A stretch of DNA of 64,000 nt from Microglena sp. YARC (Eukaryota; Chlorophyta; Chlorophyceae; Chlamydomonadales; Chlamydomonadaceae): the NCBI GenBank assembly GCA_022414725.1, contig CM039464.1, forward strand, positions 34,613,527-34,677,526. The letters run 5' to 3'. How positions within the stretch are numbered: position 1 is the first letter of the stretch; each line of letters begins with the position of its first letter. Below the pieces are notes generated by a model. That model worked only from the letters and a program-made list of their open reading frames with translations. It did no database searches and had not been told where the DNA came from. The position numbers and the translations under genes were made by a program. This document shows, in pieces, positions 42,072 to 52,110 of the stretch.

Positions 42072-42389
42072 TTATATTACAATGCCATCTGCAGGCCATA
42101 GTTGACGCATGAGTGGTGTATGGGTTAGAATGGTCACCACAACCGCAGGAATCCCAAGCTTGAATCTGCACCCCGACACGTGCAGTAGAAATCCCTGGTT
42201 TCCGTAGTTCTCGCACGGGGGGCAATTGTTCGCTGCAATGTGCAGACGGTTAGACGCCAGACCTGGCGTATACAACTTCGTAACAATTATAAGTTGACCC
42301 ATGACAAGCCCGCTCCACAACATCCGGGGTGGACTTCCAACCATTCTCAAAATCACAGGATAGAAGAAATAAAGCATTGCGGCAAACAT
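42072..42389 (-). CDS. 105-residue ORF, unrecognised
   Basis: Open frame in non-repetitive sequence. The part LHIAANNCPPCENYGNQGFL has a CPPC motif and looks protein-like, followed by GIPAVVVTILTHTPLMRQL. It may be an exon of a minus-strand gene. Splice sites were not identified. Confidence is low. Confidence 0.28.
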   Translation of the reverse strand: MFAAMLYFFYPVILRMVGSPPRMLWSGLVMGQLIIVTKLYTPGLASNRLHIAANNCPPCENYGNQGFLLHVSGCRFKLGIPAVVVTILTHTPLMRQLWPADGIVI

Positions 42390-42798
42390 ACTTCAATTTC
42401 AAATGGGGGAGGTCAAAGGTCTGAGTCAGGGCAGGAGATGCGGAAATACCCACCAGCCACAGCATTATCTATCCATTTAACATCCACACCTATCCATCCA
42501 ACATCCATCAAAAGTAACTGAACTAATATACAAATAAGTGGGTTCACGGGTATTTTGAAGTCTTTCAAGGACAGAGGCGGATTTTCACCGACAAAAGGGT
42601 CCCCCTTACATTTTTGAGTGATAACCTTAACCTAAGTGCGTCTAATCTTTTGTAGGAGTGGCAACGCCATTCGAACTGAATACACGGTGTCGCTGGTTTG
42701 TGTTGGCAGACTCACCTCCTGGGGTGAAATACCTTTCACAACTAAAAAAAAACTTTACTGCCATCCAAGCCTAACAGTTTCATGCTCTCACACAGTAT

Positions 42799-43008
42799 TT
42801 GGCAGAGCCCCCCCTTCTGGGAGGCGGGAGCCCCCAGGGCTACCCATTTGTCCGTCCGACCGACCGACCGACCAAGAAATGGAAGCCTGACAAGTCAGCC
42901 AGCTGTCTCACAACTAACTGGCTTCGGTTAGCTCCAGTCCGTTGCCACCTGTCGTTCCGTTGCCAACACACTCCGCCAATTTTCCGCGATGCTTGCTACG
43001 CTGCATAA
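42799..43008 (+). repeat. Dispersed repeat E
   Basis: A copy from TTTGGCAGAGCCCCCCCTTC through CCGACCGACCGACCGACC to GCTACGCTGCATAAGACTAG. The hairpin is degenerate in this copy. Confidence 0.8.
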
Positions 43009-43119
43009 GACTAGTAAATGTTACTACTAAACATGTTGTGGTGCTGCAGTATACATTGGCAGTCCTGGTGCATCAAACCAGCGTCAGCAAACACTGCTAT
43101 TCAACAATGTCCTGGTTCA

Positions 43120-43734
43120 ACAGTGAATCATTTCTTCAGATCAACCCAGTCGGCAGCGACCTTGCCGAAGCTTCCCACCACCCTCATGATGCCCTGCTAC
43201 CACACAGCAATGCTGTATAGCGATTCACCACTTCATCGCTTCCTCAGATCCACCCAGTCGGCAGCCACCTTGCCGAAGCTTCCCGCCACCCTCACGATGT
43301 CCTGCTTCTACACAGCAGTGCTGTCAAGCAATGCTGTTTAACATGTCAAGCAATGCTGTTTAACAATTCATCAATTCTCATCAATCCTTCAGGTCCACCC
43401 AGTCAGCAGCGACCTTGCCGAAGCTTCCCGCCACCCTCATGATGTCCTGCTACTACGCAGCAGTGCTGTCAAGCAATGCTGTTTACCATATTCATCACTT
43501 CTTGTAATTTCTTCAGGTCCACCCAGTCGGCAAGCCACCTTGCCGAAGCTTCCAGCCACCCTCATGATGTCCTGCTACTACGCAGCAGTGCTGTAAAGCA
43601 GTGCTGTATAGCGATTCCCCACTTCATCACTTCCTCAGATCAAGCCATTCGGCAGCGACCTTGCCGAAGCTTTCAGCCACCCTCATGATGTCCAGCTACC
43701 ACACAGCAATGCTGTATAGCGATTTATCTTTCCA
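43120..43734 (-). pseudogene. Tandem copies of a terminal exon (DIMRVAGSFGKVAADWVDLR)
   Basis: Five further copies of the exon annotated next, spaced about 105-145 bp (around 43140, 43250, 43400, 43525 and 43640). Each reads GACATCATGAGGGTGGCGGG on the minus strand after an acceptor-like TAGCAG (GTAGTAGCAG or GTGTGGTAGCAG). Some keep the frame to a stop after the DLRK region; others carry indels. Plus-strand frames (LRSTQSAATLPKLP) are shadows. Confidence 0.7.
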
Positions 43735-43830
43735 TCACTTCCTCAGATCAACCCAGTCAGCAGCGACCTTGCTGAAGCTGCCCGCCACCTTCATTATGTC
43801 GGAGCCGGTCTTGCCAAGCAGCTTGGATGC
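43735..43830 (-). CDS. Terminal exon of an unrecognised minus-strand gene
   Basis: Acceptor ACCAACACAG|GCATCC, then 31 codons ASKLLGKTGSDIMKVAGSFS, KVAADWVDLRK and TGA. It is phase 0 and directly compatible with the phase-0 donor of the exon at 45527-45640. It is the first and best of six tandem copies. No domain is recognised. Confidence 0.6.
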   Translation of the reverse strand, partial: ASKLLGKTGSDIMKVAGSFSKVAADWVDLRK

Positions 43831-43833
43831 CTG

Positions 43834-45318
43834 TGTTGGTGTATGATTGTGTTGATGTATGATTGTGTTGGTGTATGATTGTGTTGATGCATGATTGTGT
43901 TGGTGCATAATTGTGTTGGTGTATGATTGTGTTGGTGTATGATTGTGTTGGTGTATGATTGTGTTGATGCATTATTGTGTTGGTGCATTATTGTGTTGGT
44001 GTGTGATTGTGTTGGTGTGTGATTGTGTTGGTGTATGATTGTGTTGGTGCATGATTGTGTTGGTGTATGATTGTGTTGGTGTATGATTGTGCTGATGCAT
44101 GATTGTGTTGGTGCATAATTGTGTTGGTGTGTGATTGTGTTGGTGTGTGATTGTGTTGTTGTATGATTGTGTTGGTGTATGATTGTGTTGGTGTATGAGC
44201 GTGTTGGTATATGATTGTGTTGGTGTATGATTGTGTTGATGCATGATTTGGTTGGTGCATAATTGTGTTGGTGTGTGATTGTGTTGGTGTGTGATTGTGT
44301 TGGTGTGTGATTGTGTTGGGGTATGATTGTGTTGGTGCATGATTGTGTTGGTGCATGATTGTGTTGGTGTGTGATTGTGTTGGTGTATGATTGTATTGGT
44401 GTGTGATTGTGTTGGTGTATGATTGTATTGGTGTATGATTGTGTTGGTGTATGCTTGTGTTGGTGTGTGATTTTGTTGGTGTATGATTGTGTTGGTGTAT
44501 GATTGTGTTGGTGCATGATTGTGTTGGTGTATGATTGTGTTGGTGTATGATTGTGTTGGTGTATGATTGTGTTGATGCATGATTGTGTTGGTGCATAATT
44601 GTGTTGGTGTATGATTGTTCTGGTGCATAATTGTGTTGGTGTATGGTTGTGTTGGTGTGTGATTTTGTTGGTGTATGATTGTGTTGGTGTATGATTGTGT
44701 TGGTGTATGATTGTGCTGGTGTATGATTGTGTTGATGCATGATTGTGTTGGTGCATAATTGTGTTGGTGTGTGATTGTGTTGGTGTATGATTGTGTTGGT
44801 GCGTGATTGTGTTGGTGCATGATGGTGTTGGTGTGTGATTGTGTTGGTGTATGATTGTGTTGATGCATGATTGTGTTGTTGCATAATTGTGTTGTTGCAT
44901 AATTGTGTTGGTGTGTGATTGTGTTGGGGTATGATTGTGTTGGTGCATGATTGTGTTGGTGCATGATTGTGTTGGTGTGTGATTGTGTTGGTGTATGATT
45001 GTGTTGGGGTATGATTGTTTTGGTGCATAATTGTGTTGGTGCATAATTGTGTTGGTGCATGTTTGTGTAGGTGTGTGATTGTGTTGGTGTATGATTGTGT
45101 CGTTGCATGATTGTGTTGGTGCGTGATTGTGTTGGCGTGTGATTGTGTTGGTGTATGATTGTGTTGGTGTATAATTGTGTTGGTGCATGATTGTGTAGGT
45201 GTGTGATTGTGTTGGTGTGTGATTTTGTTGGTGTATGATTGTGTTGGTGTATGATTGTGTTGGTTCATGATTGTGTTGGTGTATGATTGTGTTGGTGTAT
45301 GATTGTGCTTGTGAGCTT
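43834..45318. repeat. 16-bp minisatellite (GTGTTGGTGTATGATT), about 90 copies
   Basis: 1.49 kb of a 16-bp unit with frequent variants (GTGCATGATT, GTGTGTGATT). Because 16 is not a multiple of 3, each minus frame cycles through a 16-residue repeat, HQHNHTPTQSYTNTII, so all three minus frames are open for 1.1-1.5 kb (518, 426 and 378 codons). I treat these frames as repeat-borne. The array lies between two copies of the LLGKTGS exon start. Confidence 0.95.
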
Positions 45319-45366
45319 GTTACAATGTTGGAGCCGGTCTTGCCAAGCAATGCGGAGGCCTACAGG
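45319..45366 (-). pseudogene. Truncated copy of the terminal exon start
   Basis: Minus strand TTTCCTGTAG|GCCTCC reads ASALLGKTGSNIVTS and then runs into the minisatellite. It matches the first residues of the exon at 43735-43830 with its own acceptor, phase 0. Confidence 0.6.
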
Positions 45367-45421
45367 AAAGTGCAGTGTTTGTCGTTTTGATAGCCGGATA
45401 TTTTATATCAACAAAAAGTGT

Positions 45422-45453
45422 GTTTAGGGTTTTAGGGTTTAGGGTTTAGGGCG
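45422..45453 (+). repeat. Interstitial telomere-type repeat TTTAGGG
   Basis: Three to four TTTAGGG units (one as TTTTAGGG). This is the Arabidopsis-type telomere motif, also common in green algae. Confidence 0.85.
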
Positions 45454-45526
45454 ACACCTGTTTTACACATGTTTCATTGTTGGACCAGGATCCTCTAGCC
45501 CACCCTGTTCCAACTTTTCCACTCAC

Positions 45527-45640
45527 CCTTGTGACCCAAACCTTGGGATCCCCATCCTCAGCAGAGATGACATTCAAGGCAGGATTGTCACACATGCCAT
45601 CTTCTTCCATACTCTGAACTATATTTAAGTTCTCCTGGGC
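45527..45640 (-). CDS. Phase 0-0 exon of an unrecognised gene (MEEDGM motif)
   Basis: Acceptor TTGCTTGTAG|GCCCAGG and donor ACAAGG|GTGAGT bound 38 codons, AQENLNIVQSMEEDGMCDNP then ALNVISAEDGDPKVWVTR, with no stop. The core VQSMEEDGMCDNP resembles VGTMEEDGMGDIP in the exon at about 46690-46840, so the two are paralogous exon copies. A third partial copy (AQENFNLVQSMEEDGMCS) lies at about 45738-45790. Together with 43735-43830 it forms a gene read right to left. No family is recognised. Confidence 0.6.
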
Positions 45641-45737
45641 CTACAAGCAAACCAGCAGAAATATGTCAGATCTATGAGCACAGCAGTGCTACTGTATTGT
45701 TAATAGACTTCAGTCCAGTTTCAATAGAGCTTTGAAC

Positions 45738-45792
45738 ACATGCCATCTTCTTCCATACTCTGAACTAGATTGAAGTTCTCCTGGGCCTACAA
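45738..45792 (-). pseudogene. Partial duplicate of the MEEDGM exon with acceptor
   Basis: Minus strand TTTGCTTGTAG|GCCCAGGAGAACTTC repeats the acceptor and the first 17 codons of the exon at 45527-45640, then diverges. Confidence 0.65.
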
Positions 45793-45865
45793 GCAAACAA
45801 GCAGAAATATGTCAGATCTATGAGTACAGATATAAATAGAGGATTTGCACACATGCCAGTGAAAG

Positions 45866-46040
45866 TAAATGGGCTGGCCCCCTCAACCTCACGCCTCGTA
45901 ATAAAGGCGTATTATTTATTTATTTATTTATTTATTTATATGATTGTATTATTTATATTTATTTATGTATATGATTGTATTATTTATATTTATTTATTTA
46001 TATGATTGTATTATTTATATTTATTTATTTATATTATTTC
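45866..46040 (+). repeat. LINE-like 3' tail: shared segment plus (TTTA)n
   Basis: CTGGCCCCCTCAACCTCACG then CCTCGTAATAAAGGCGTATT is followed by TTTA units. A related segment (CTGCCCCCCTCGACCTCACG then CCGCATTGTAATAAAGCACA) occurs at 53520-53575. An AATAAA signal followed by a short-unit tail suggests the 3' ends of a non-LTR retrotransposon family. Confidence 0.5.
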
Positions 46041-46079
46041 ATATTCTTCTCCGCTCTTCACCAGATTGAAGTCATAGGA

Positions 46080-46262
46080 TCGTCGCAGGCGACGCAGAAA
46101 ATTGGCAGAGAGTTGGTTCGAAAGTGGCGAGGTTTGAGTTGTCCAAGGTTTGAAAGAGTGCAGGGTGGGTTAACGAGGCCCAAGGTTGGAACGTGATGGA
46201 CAGACACATAGACAAACAGACAGGCACTTTGGAAAAGCGGTGATTCTGGGGGGCGGGAGGGG
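46080..46262 (-). repeat. Diverged repeat E copy
   Basis: Starts CGTCGCAGGCGACGCAGAAA (hairpin end of repeat E) and ends in a GGGGGGCGGGAGG stretch that grades into a poly-G run of about 20 at 46259-46279. The middle differs from other copies. Confidence 0.5.
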
Positions 46263-46329
46263 GGGGGGGGGGGGGGGGGTCGCCCAAAATAGCCCATACT
46301 ACAAGGGAGAAAGCAGACATACCGGTACG

Positions 46330-46450
46330 TAGGGAACAGCAATATGATATCATGTCATTATATGATATCATGTCAAATTATGCAATTTGTATGATATCAT
46401 ATGATATCATACCCGCCTTTGGTCAACATCATATGATATGCCGGTCCCTA
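46330..46450. mobile_element. MITE, TAGGGAACGGCA family
   Basis: 121 bp from TAGGGAACAGCAATATGA to GATATGCCGGTCCCTA, with ATGATATCAT palindromes inside. No 8-bp flank match is visible, so one end may be altered. Confidence 0.55.
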
Positions 46451-46506
46451 GGCATATGTTTGAATGTCTTTCTTTCTGGGTACACGTAACAGCTTCTAGA
46501 CACTGG

Positions 46507-46691
46507 TAGGGGTCGTCTATGTTATATAACATTAGTGAATAAATAATATTATATCATATTAGATAATATTGGTCGGACGAGCCGTCTCACCAGAAATTCG
46601 AATTTATTTGAAAAGCTAATATTATTGTGACACTACAATAATATTAGTTCATATTAGTTTTTCAAACACTAAAATCAGTTGCCGTTCCCTA
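46507..46691. mobile_element. hAT-like MITE, TAGGGAACGGCA family, inside an exon
   Basis: 185 bp from TAGGGGTCGTC to CAGTTGCCGTTCCCTA, with a perfect 8-bp target duplication GACACTGG (46499-46506 and 46692-46699). The interior is AT-rich. It splits a minus-strand open frame after ...RFLYQC. Confidence 0.8.
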
Positions 46692-46974
46692 GACACTGGT
46701 AGAGGAACCGCACCATCTCAGCATATGTCACTTGCTTTGGCTTGGGCACATCCCCACTGCGGCCCATCAGTTGCTGCATGGCCAGGGGGATGTCTCCCAT
46801 ACCATCCTCCTCCATAGTCCCCACGGGGTTGAATGCAGAGCTGGCGGTACAGACACGCTGGGTTGCGAGATGCTTTGTAGATGCCATGTAGACAGACATA
46901 GCCCTTGGGGCAAGTTTTACTGTCTGGCGGCAGGCCTGGGCCTGGGCTGACTTGTTCAACAACATTCTGCACAT
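46692..46974 (-). CDS. Exon with MEEDGM motif, interrupted by a MITE
   Basis: The minus frame reads MCRMLLNKSAQAQACRQTVK ... SSAFNPVGTMEEDGMGDIPL ... KPKQVTYAEMVRFLYQC and then meets the MITE at 46507-46691. If the element and one target copy are ignored, the frame continues for about 15 codons (LEAVTCTQKERHSNICL). The MEEDGM core is shared with the exon at 45527. The N-terminal limit is uncertain because the Asn/Thr minisatellite begins at about 46977. No family is recognised. Confidence 0.45.
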
Positions 46975-46975
46975 A

Positions 46976-47100
46976 TGGCGTTGGTGGTATTGGTGGTATT
47001 GGTGTTAGTGATGTAGGTGGTGTTGGTAGTATTGGTGTTGGTATTGGTGCTGCTAGTGTTGGTGGTGTTGGTGTTGGTTGTGTTGGTGGCATTGTCACTA
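46976..47100. repeat. GTTGGTGGTATTGGT minisatellite
   Basis: About 125 bp of GTTGGTGGTATTGGTG-type units. The minus strand encodes an Asn/Thr repeat. Confidence 0.85.
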
Positions 47101-47250
47101 TCATTGGCGCTGTCATAACTTTTCGGTTGCACGCACAAGCTGTACAGTTTCTTGTTGAGGCTATGCATGGCAGCCAGGCCAAGCCAAAAGCATTTAGCTG
47201 CATAGGAAGGCGCATCATGCCGGCTTTCATTCGCACCACCTAGTTCCAGG
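47101..47250 (-). CDS. Possible exon, unrecognised
   Basis: Minus-strand frame LELGGANESRHDAPSYAAKC, FWLGLAAMHSLNKKLYSLCV, QPKSYDSANDSDN, passing into the Asn/Thr repeat. It looks protein-like (balanced composition, no stop) and lies upstream of the MEEDGM exon on the same strand. Boundaries are not resolved. Confidence 0.35.
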
Positions 47251-47264
47251 TCTGGCTCAGGAGC

Positions 47265-47485
47265 GGGGGATCGGAGCTGCCTAGAAGCTGCTACGCACAG
47301 ACCCCCCCCCCCCCCAAAAATAGTGGCTTCTATGCAACTTCCTGTGCTTCTATGCAACTTCCTGAGCTGGCCACTGGGCTAAGCCCAAATATTTCAGTGA
47401 CATCGATCTTTTGGTAGGAAATTCAGCTGAACCTAAAGCAACCAGGTCCTGCCAGCTTCCAGGAGTACTATGTTGCTTTAATATC
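47265..47485. repeat. Repeat F copy, rearranged, with poly-C
   Basis: Holds GGAGCTGCCTAGAAGCTGCT, poly-C at 47301-47315, a duplicated TGGCTTCTATGCAACTTCC, the GGCCACTGGGCTAAGCC motif and GCCAGCTTCCAGGAG. It matches the fold-back family at 17491. From 47486 to 48097 I see no supported gene. Confidence 0.55.
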
Positions 47486-48097
47486 CGATGCATTGCTGAC
47501 CATATCGGATTGGATTGAATTGGGTTACCGTATTACATGTCTGTTCAGCTAACTCTGGGCCGCTCACCGTCTAACAATCCCACGACCGGGGGTGCGGTAC
47601 CCGCGAGAACGAGGGAGAATACCAAGCGGATAGGCGGCCAGCGGGACTGGCCACTGCCGTCGACCCTAGACAACCCGCTTATTTGTTCCTCACCTGCTAT
47701 CGATTGATGGGACGACTGGAGGGTGGGAACCGGTTTGACTCGTCCTTTCAACCGTCGAATTAAGACGCTCCAAATCCAGGAAGGCGGGCAGCTGGTGTGG
47801 AACCTCGTGTGGGAACCTGGGAAGAGTCTGTGGGAGGACCTGGACGCTGTGAAATGGCACGCAGCTCGCTAATAAGCGTTTGGGAATGCTGTTAGAATGT
47901 CTGTATTTGCTTGGGAATGCGTTTACGCTGACATAGCAAGTGTTGGAGGTTGGATGTTTTCTACTACCGCGTGCTGACGTGCCGCGTCGCTGGCAGTGAC
48001 TCACGCTCACGTTGCAGTGACTCGGTCAGTGAGTAGTTGGCAATTGGCTGAGTCGGCTGGTCGGACTAGGGCTGTTCAAGACTTCGAAGTGGTTTTT

Positions 48098-48332
48098 TGG
48101 TGGAGCCCCCCCTTCTGGGGGGCGGGAGCCCCCAGTGTTACCCATTTGTCCGTCCGACCATCCATCATCCATCCAACCATCCATCCATCCATCTGACCGT
48201 GATGAAGCCCGACACGTCAGCCAACGGCCTCGTTACTAATTCGCTTCCGTTGCCACCTGTCGCTGTCGCTCCCTCGCGATCACTCTCCGCCAATTTTTAG
48301 CGTCGCAGGCGACGCTGTATCGAACTTGTTTT
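48098..48332 (+). repeat. Dispersed repeat E, full length
   Basis: From TTTTTTGGTGGAGCCCCCCC through (CATC)n to TTTTTAGCGTCGCAGGCGAC, GCTGTATCGAACTTGTT. It carries the perfect hairpin AGCGTCGCAGGCGACGCT. Confidence 0.9.
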
Positions 48333-49530
48333 TTCGGCATTACGCGGGGGGAAAGCGGGGGTGGGCGTCCTATCAACTTAATCCGACGAACTCGAGTCCG
48401 ACGAAAGACAAACCCTACCCTTGACAGCATGGCGTTGACGTTGGGCGTATCTTATGCAACCAGCCCGTCGACTCCTCGGAGCTGCTGTAGCAATCGAACA
48501 GCAGCTTCCTGGCTGGGGTGAGCCCGGGGGCACGGCAAGTTTCGAGTACCAAATTTCGGTGATCCCGACACCAGCCCAGCAGTACGGTTACGCTTTCATT
48601 TGTCCTGGGAAGAGTGAGGCCGGTAGTGGCTCGCGATTGAGTTTTGGCCGGTTTCGGCCTGGTTTCGGCCCGGTTTCGGCTTCCCCACGCCCCTACATAC
48701 GCTGGAGCACGCCTATACCTGCGCTAACTCATGCAGGTAGCATGGCTGGAATGGCTGGACGAGTGGATATTGGTGCCAATGGCTTCGGGGGATATCGAGG
48801 CCGTTTCTGGGGGGGGGGGGGGGGGGGGGGATCCCGTCATCCCGTGTTACGCGAGGTTAAATGAACTTCGAGACGTAACTGATCCCAACATCGTTTCACC
48901 AGCCAGTTCTGCGTTTCATGGACCATGACATGCGCACCTCATCACTTCATCAGCCGAATCTACGTGTCCCGCGTTACATATCCTCCAAAATCTGAGTTTG
49001 AGATGCCATTGACATCATGACCAGGGTTGTTTTCAAGGAAAACCATGGTGGTACCTGGTGGTACTAGTAATTATTTTGCCTGCTACTAGCATAATTTGTT
49101 GCCCCAACAAGCAATGGATTTTTTTCAATGTGATCGGTGGAGTCACTCCTTCGTAAGCGAAGGCACCCGTAGGTCGGCGGGTGATCCCGTCCCACGATAA
49201 ATCACACCTGCACCATTGATCCGGCACTTTGGCTACCGTTTGTTGTTGTTTTTGCTGGGGTGATGTAGTAGTGTGTATACATTTGCAATGTATGATTGCT
49301 TTCTGTACTTTAGTCTCTCCATTGTGGTGTGTAGTAGTGTGTGCCGTAGTTACTTTGTGTTGGTGCTCCCAAACCGGGGTGAAAAAACCCCGTAGTGCGT
49401 TGCATTGGCATAATGTGGCCAACAGTGCTTGCATCGGCGGTGATTCTTCTCAATGTGGTGACCCTCCGGTGACTTTAGCTAGCTCCGGCTCACGCTGTGG
49501 TGTCCTTAACATCACGTCCTATGAGTAATT
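48333..49530. other. Unique sequence, no supported gene
   Basis: Contains a small GGTTTCGGCC repeat (48648-48685) and a poly-G run of about 22 at 48809-48830. Open frames of up to 136 codons on plus (48454) and 133 on minus (49434) show no recognisable motif and are not called. Confidence 0.5.
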
Positions 49531-49569
49531 GTATTACACGGATGTAACAATTTCAATTTCAATTTCAAT
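49531..49569 (+). mobile_element. LINE/SINE-like 3' end
   Basis: GTATTACACGGATGTAACAA followed by TTTCAA units, the same end as the 41-bp insertion at 25999. No target duplication is evident here. Confidence 0.45.
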
Positions 49570-49596
49570 GTGTGCCGTAAACTGCCCGCCCCCATT

Positions 49597-50742
49597 TACT
49601 CTACCTTACCTTACCTTACCTTACCTTCACCTTACCTTACCTTACCTTACCTTACCTTACCATACCTTACCTTACCTTACCTTACCTTACCTAACCTAAC
49701 CTAACCTTACCTTACCTTACCTTACCTTACCTTACCTTACCTTACCTTACCTTACCTTACCTTACCTTACCTTACCTTACCTTACCTTACCTTACCTTAC
49801 CTTACCTTACCTTACCTTACCTTACCTTACCTTACCTTACCTTACCTTACCTTACCTTACCTTACCTTACCTCACCTCACCTTACCTTACCTTACCTTAC
49901 CTTACCTTACCTTACCTTACCTTACCTTACCTTACCTTACCTTACCTGACCTGACCTGACCTGACCTGACCTGACCTGACCTGACCTGACCTGACCTGAC
50001 CTGACCTGACCTGACCTGACCTGACCTGACCTGACCTGACCTGACCTGACCTGACCTGACCTGACCTGACCTGACCTGACCTGACCTGACCTGACCTGAC
50101 CTGACCTGACCTGACCTGACCTGACCTGACCTGACCTGACCTGACCTGACCTGACCTGACCTGACCTGACCTGACCTGACCTGACCTGACCTGACCTGAC
50201 CTGACCTGACCTGACCTGACCTGACCTGACCTGACCTAACCTAACCTAACCTTACCTTACCTAACCTAACCTAACCTAACCTTACCTTACCTTACCTTAC
50301 CTTACCTTACCTTACCTTACCTTACCTTACCTTACCTTACCTTACCTTACCTTACCTTACCTTACCTTACTAAGGTAACCTTACCTTACCTTACTAACAC
50401 CTAGGTGACCTTACCTAGGTAACCTTACCTAGGTAACCTTACCTAGGTAACCTTACCTTACCTAGGTAACCTTACCTAGGTAACCTTACCTTACTAGCAC
50501 CTTACCTTACCTTACCTTACCTTACCTTACCTTACCTTACCTTACCTTACCTTACCTTACCTTACCTTACCTTACCTTACCTTACCTTACCTTACCTTAC
50601 CTTACCTTACCTTACCTTACCTTACCTTACCTTACCTTACCTTACCTTACCTTACCTTACCTTACCTTACCTTACCTTACCTTACCTTACCTTGACTTAC
50701 CTTACTTTACCTTACCTTACCTTACCTTACCTTACCTTACAT
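49597..50742. repeat. Pentanucleotide array CTTAC / CTGAC / CTAAC
   Basis: CTTAC units to about 49945, a homogeneous CTGAC block at about 49946-50234, short CTAAC, then CTTAC again. At 50385-50495 a CCTAGGTAAC-type higher-order unit is interspersed. The blocks differ by single bases. No gene is seen. Confidence 0.97.
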
Positions 50743-50767
50743 TGCATTGCAGTGCATTACATTCAGC

Positions 50768-50793
50768 AAAAGCGCGCGCTTGGAAGTACCCTA
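50768..50793. mobile_element. Right-end fragment of a CAGGGTACT-family element
   Basis: AAGCGCGCGCTTGGAAGTACCCT, the right terminus of the hAT-like family, abuts the pentanucleotide array. The left end is not found. Confidence 0.5.
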
Positions 50794-51372
50794 AGCTTAG
50801 TAGTTTACGAGCATGGAGGCTGATAGACCATGCACTTTTATCAAACCAATCTAGACCATTCATTAATTCCACTGCCATTAGTCTTTTTGTTGTGAAGGAC
50901 TTTCACCCCAGGAATTTTATTGATTTGAACTACGGTAATGGCACTGGAACTAATGAATGCTCTAATTTGAATTATTCATGTAGTTGCTTGGTCCGAAGAA
51001 GATGGAGAGTAGCCGGATTGTTGCTAGCCTTTAAACTGCCTAATCCGCTTTGGTACCGGTAGTAATAACGATAACGGCTAGTGGGTCATGGTATTATTGT
51101 ACATAGGGAGCCCCGTCTTATGAACTGCAAGTCAAGTAGCCTGGTACCGTCACGTGCATTCGCCCACCTCAACTGCATTGCCGGCCACTTGACCCCCTGC
51201 TGTTAGTTGAAATTCACAGTCCCCTGCTGCCTTACGAACTCCAGATCTGGTTCTACAACTCTGCATCTACATGTGTAACGGTGGCAGCCCATCTGCATTG
51301 CCGGCCACTTGACCCCCTAGTTGAAATCCACAGAGACCTTGCATGTAGTAATAGATTCAGACTCAGTCTCTC

Positions 51373-51800
51373 ATGAGGGTCAAGATGCTGGGTGGAAGAG
51401 TTGACAGGTTTGACTTAGCGTCAACCAGGGCCCTAGGGGGGTCATCTACCCCCGGGGTAGCAGGGACTACCAACATCCAGCAGCTGTTCAGTGCTGTCAA
51501 CCAGGTTGTCGTTCCGTCCTTTGATGATCCTGCCGCCTTCGACGAGGAAGAGTACGACGACGAGTTTGTGACTGACTCTGTGGCGGAGTCTGGATGAGGA
51601 TGATGATGAGCTGAGTGAGCTCAGCAGTGAGAGTGATGAGTCTGACAGGGACCCCGTCTCCGATGACGATGAAGACATTGCTGGCATGCCTCCCCTGATG
51701 AATGACGATGAAGCGGTCCCTTTCCTTGAGGGACTGTTACAGGGTTTGCACCCAACCCAAGGCTCCAAGTTGCTAATTCTAGTGATCTTTATATCTCGTA
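51373..51800 (+). CDS. Acidic protein reading frame with a frame change, unrecognised
   Basis: ATG at 51373 gives 74 codons ending ...AFDEEEYDDEFVTDSVAESG and a stop at 51595-51597. In the next frame the acidic character continues, LDEDDDELSELSSESDESDR then NDDEAVPFLEGLLQGLHPTQ, to about 51800, so a one-base change near 51585-51592 or a short intron joins them. It is in non-repetitive DNA. No family is recognised. It could be a gene or a captured fragment. Confidence 0.35.
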
Positions 51801-52029
51801 TGTATTGCAACACTCAGCTTCGTTTTTTTGTAAAAATGCCCCCAAACTGTGTCCTCAAAGCGGGGGGAAAAAAACCGGAAGGTACAAAACAAAAGTGCTG
51901 TTAAAACCGGACCTTCTTTGGGGGGGGCGGAAATAAGAAGTGCGGTTTTCAAAAATGGCCTAAAAAGTGGGCCGGAAGGGGAAAAGCAGAGTTCCGGTAT
52001 GGCCAGCCAATCTCAGGAAGGCCATGGTC

Positions 52030-52110
52030 TTACCCTGGTCTTACTGCGGTAGAGAACGGGCTGCTACTTTACCTGGACAAAGCTACCATGGCGGTTGATA
52101 GCGCTTTGGA
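52030..52110 (+). repeat. Dispersed repeat D
   Basis: CTTACTGCGGTAGAGAACGG, GCTGCTACTTTACCTGGAC and AAAGCTACCATGGCGGTTGA, matching 17095-17150. The stretch 52111-52580 holds nothing I can call. Confidence 0.65.

Noticed and set aside
43794..45350. Minus-strand ORFs of 518, 426 and 378 codons
   Set aside because: All come from the 16-bp minisatellite, which is stop-free in every minus frame; only the flanking exon pieces are supported as coding.
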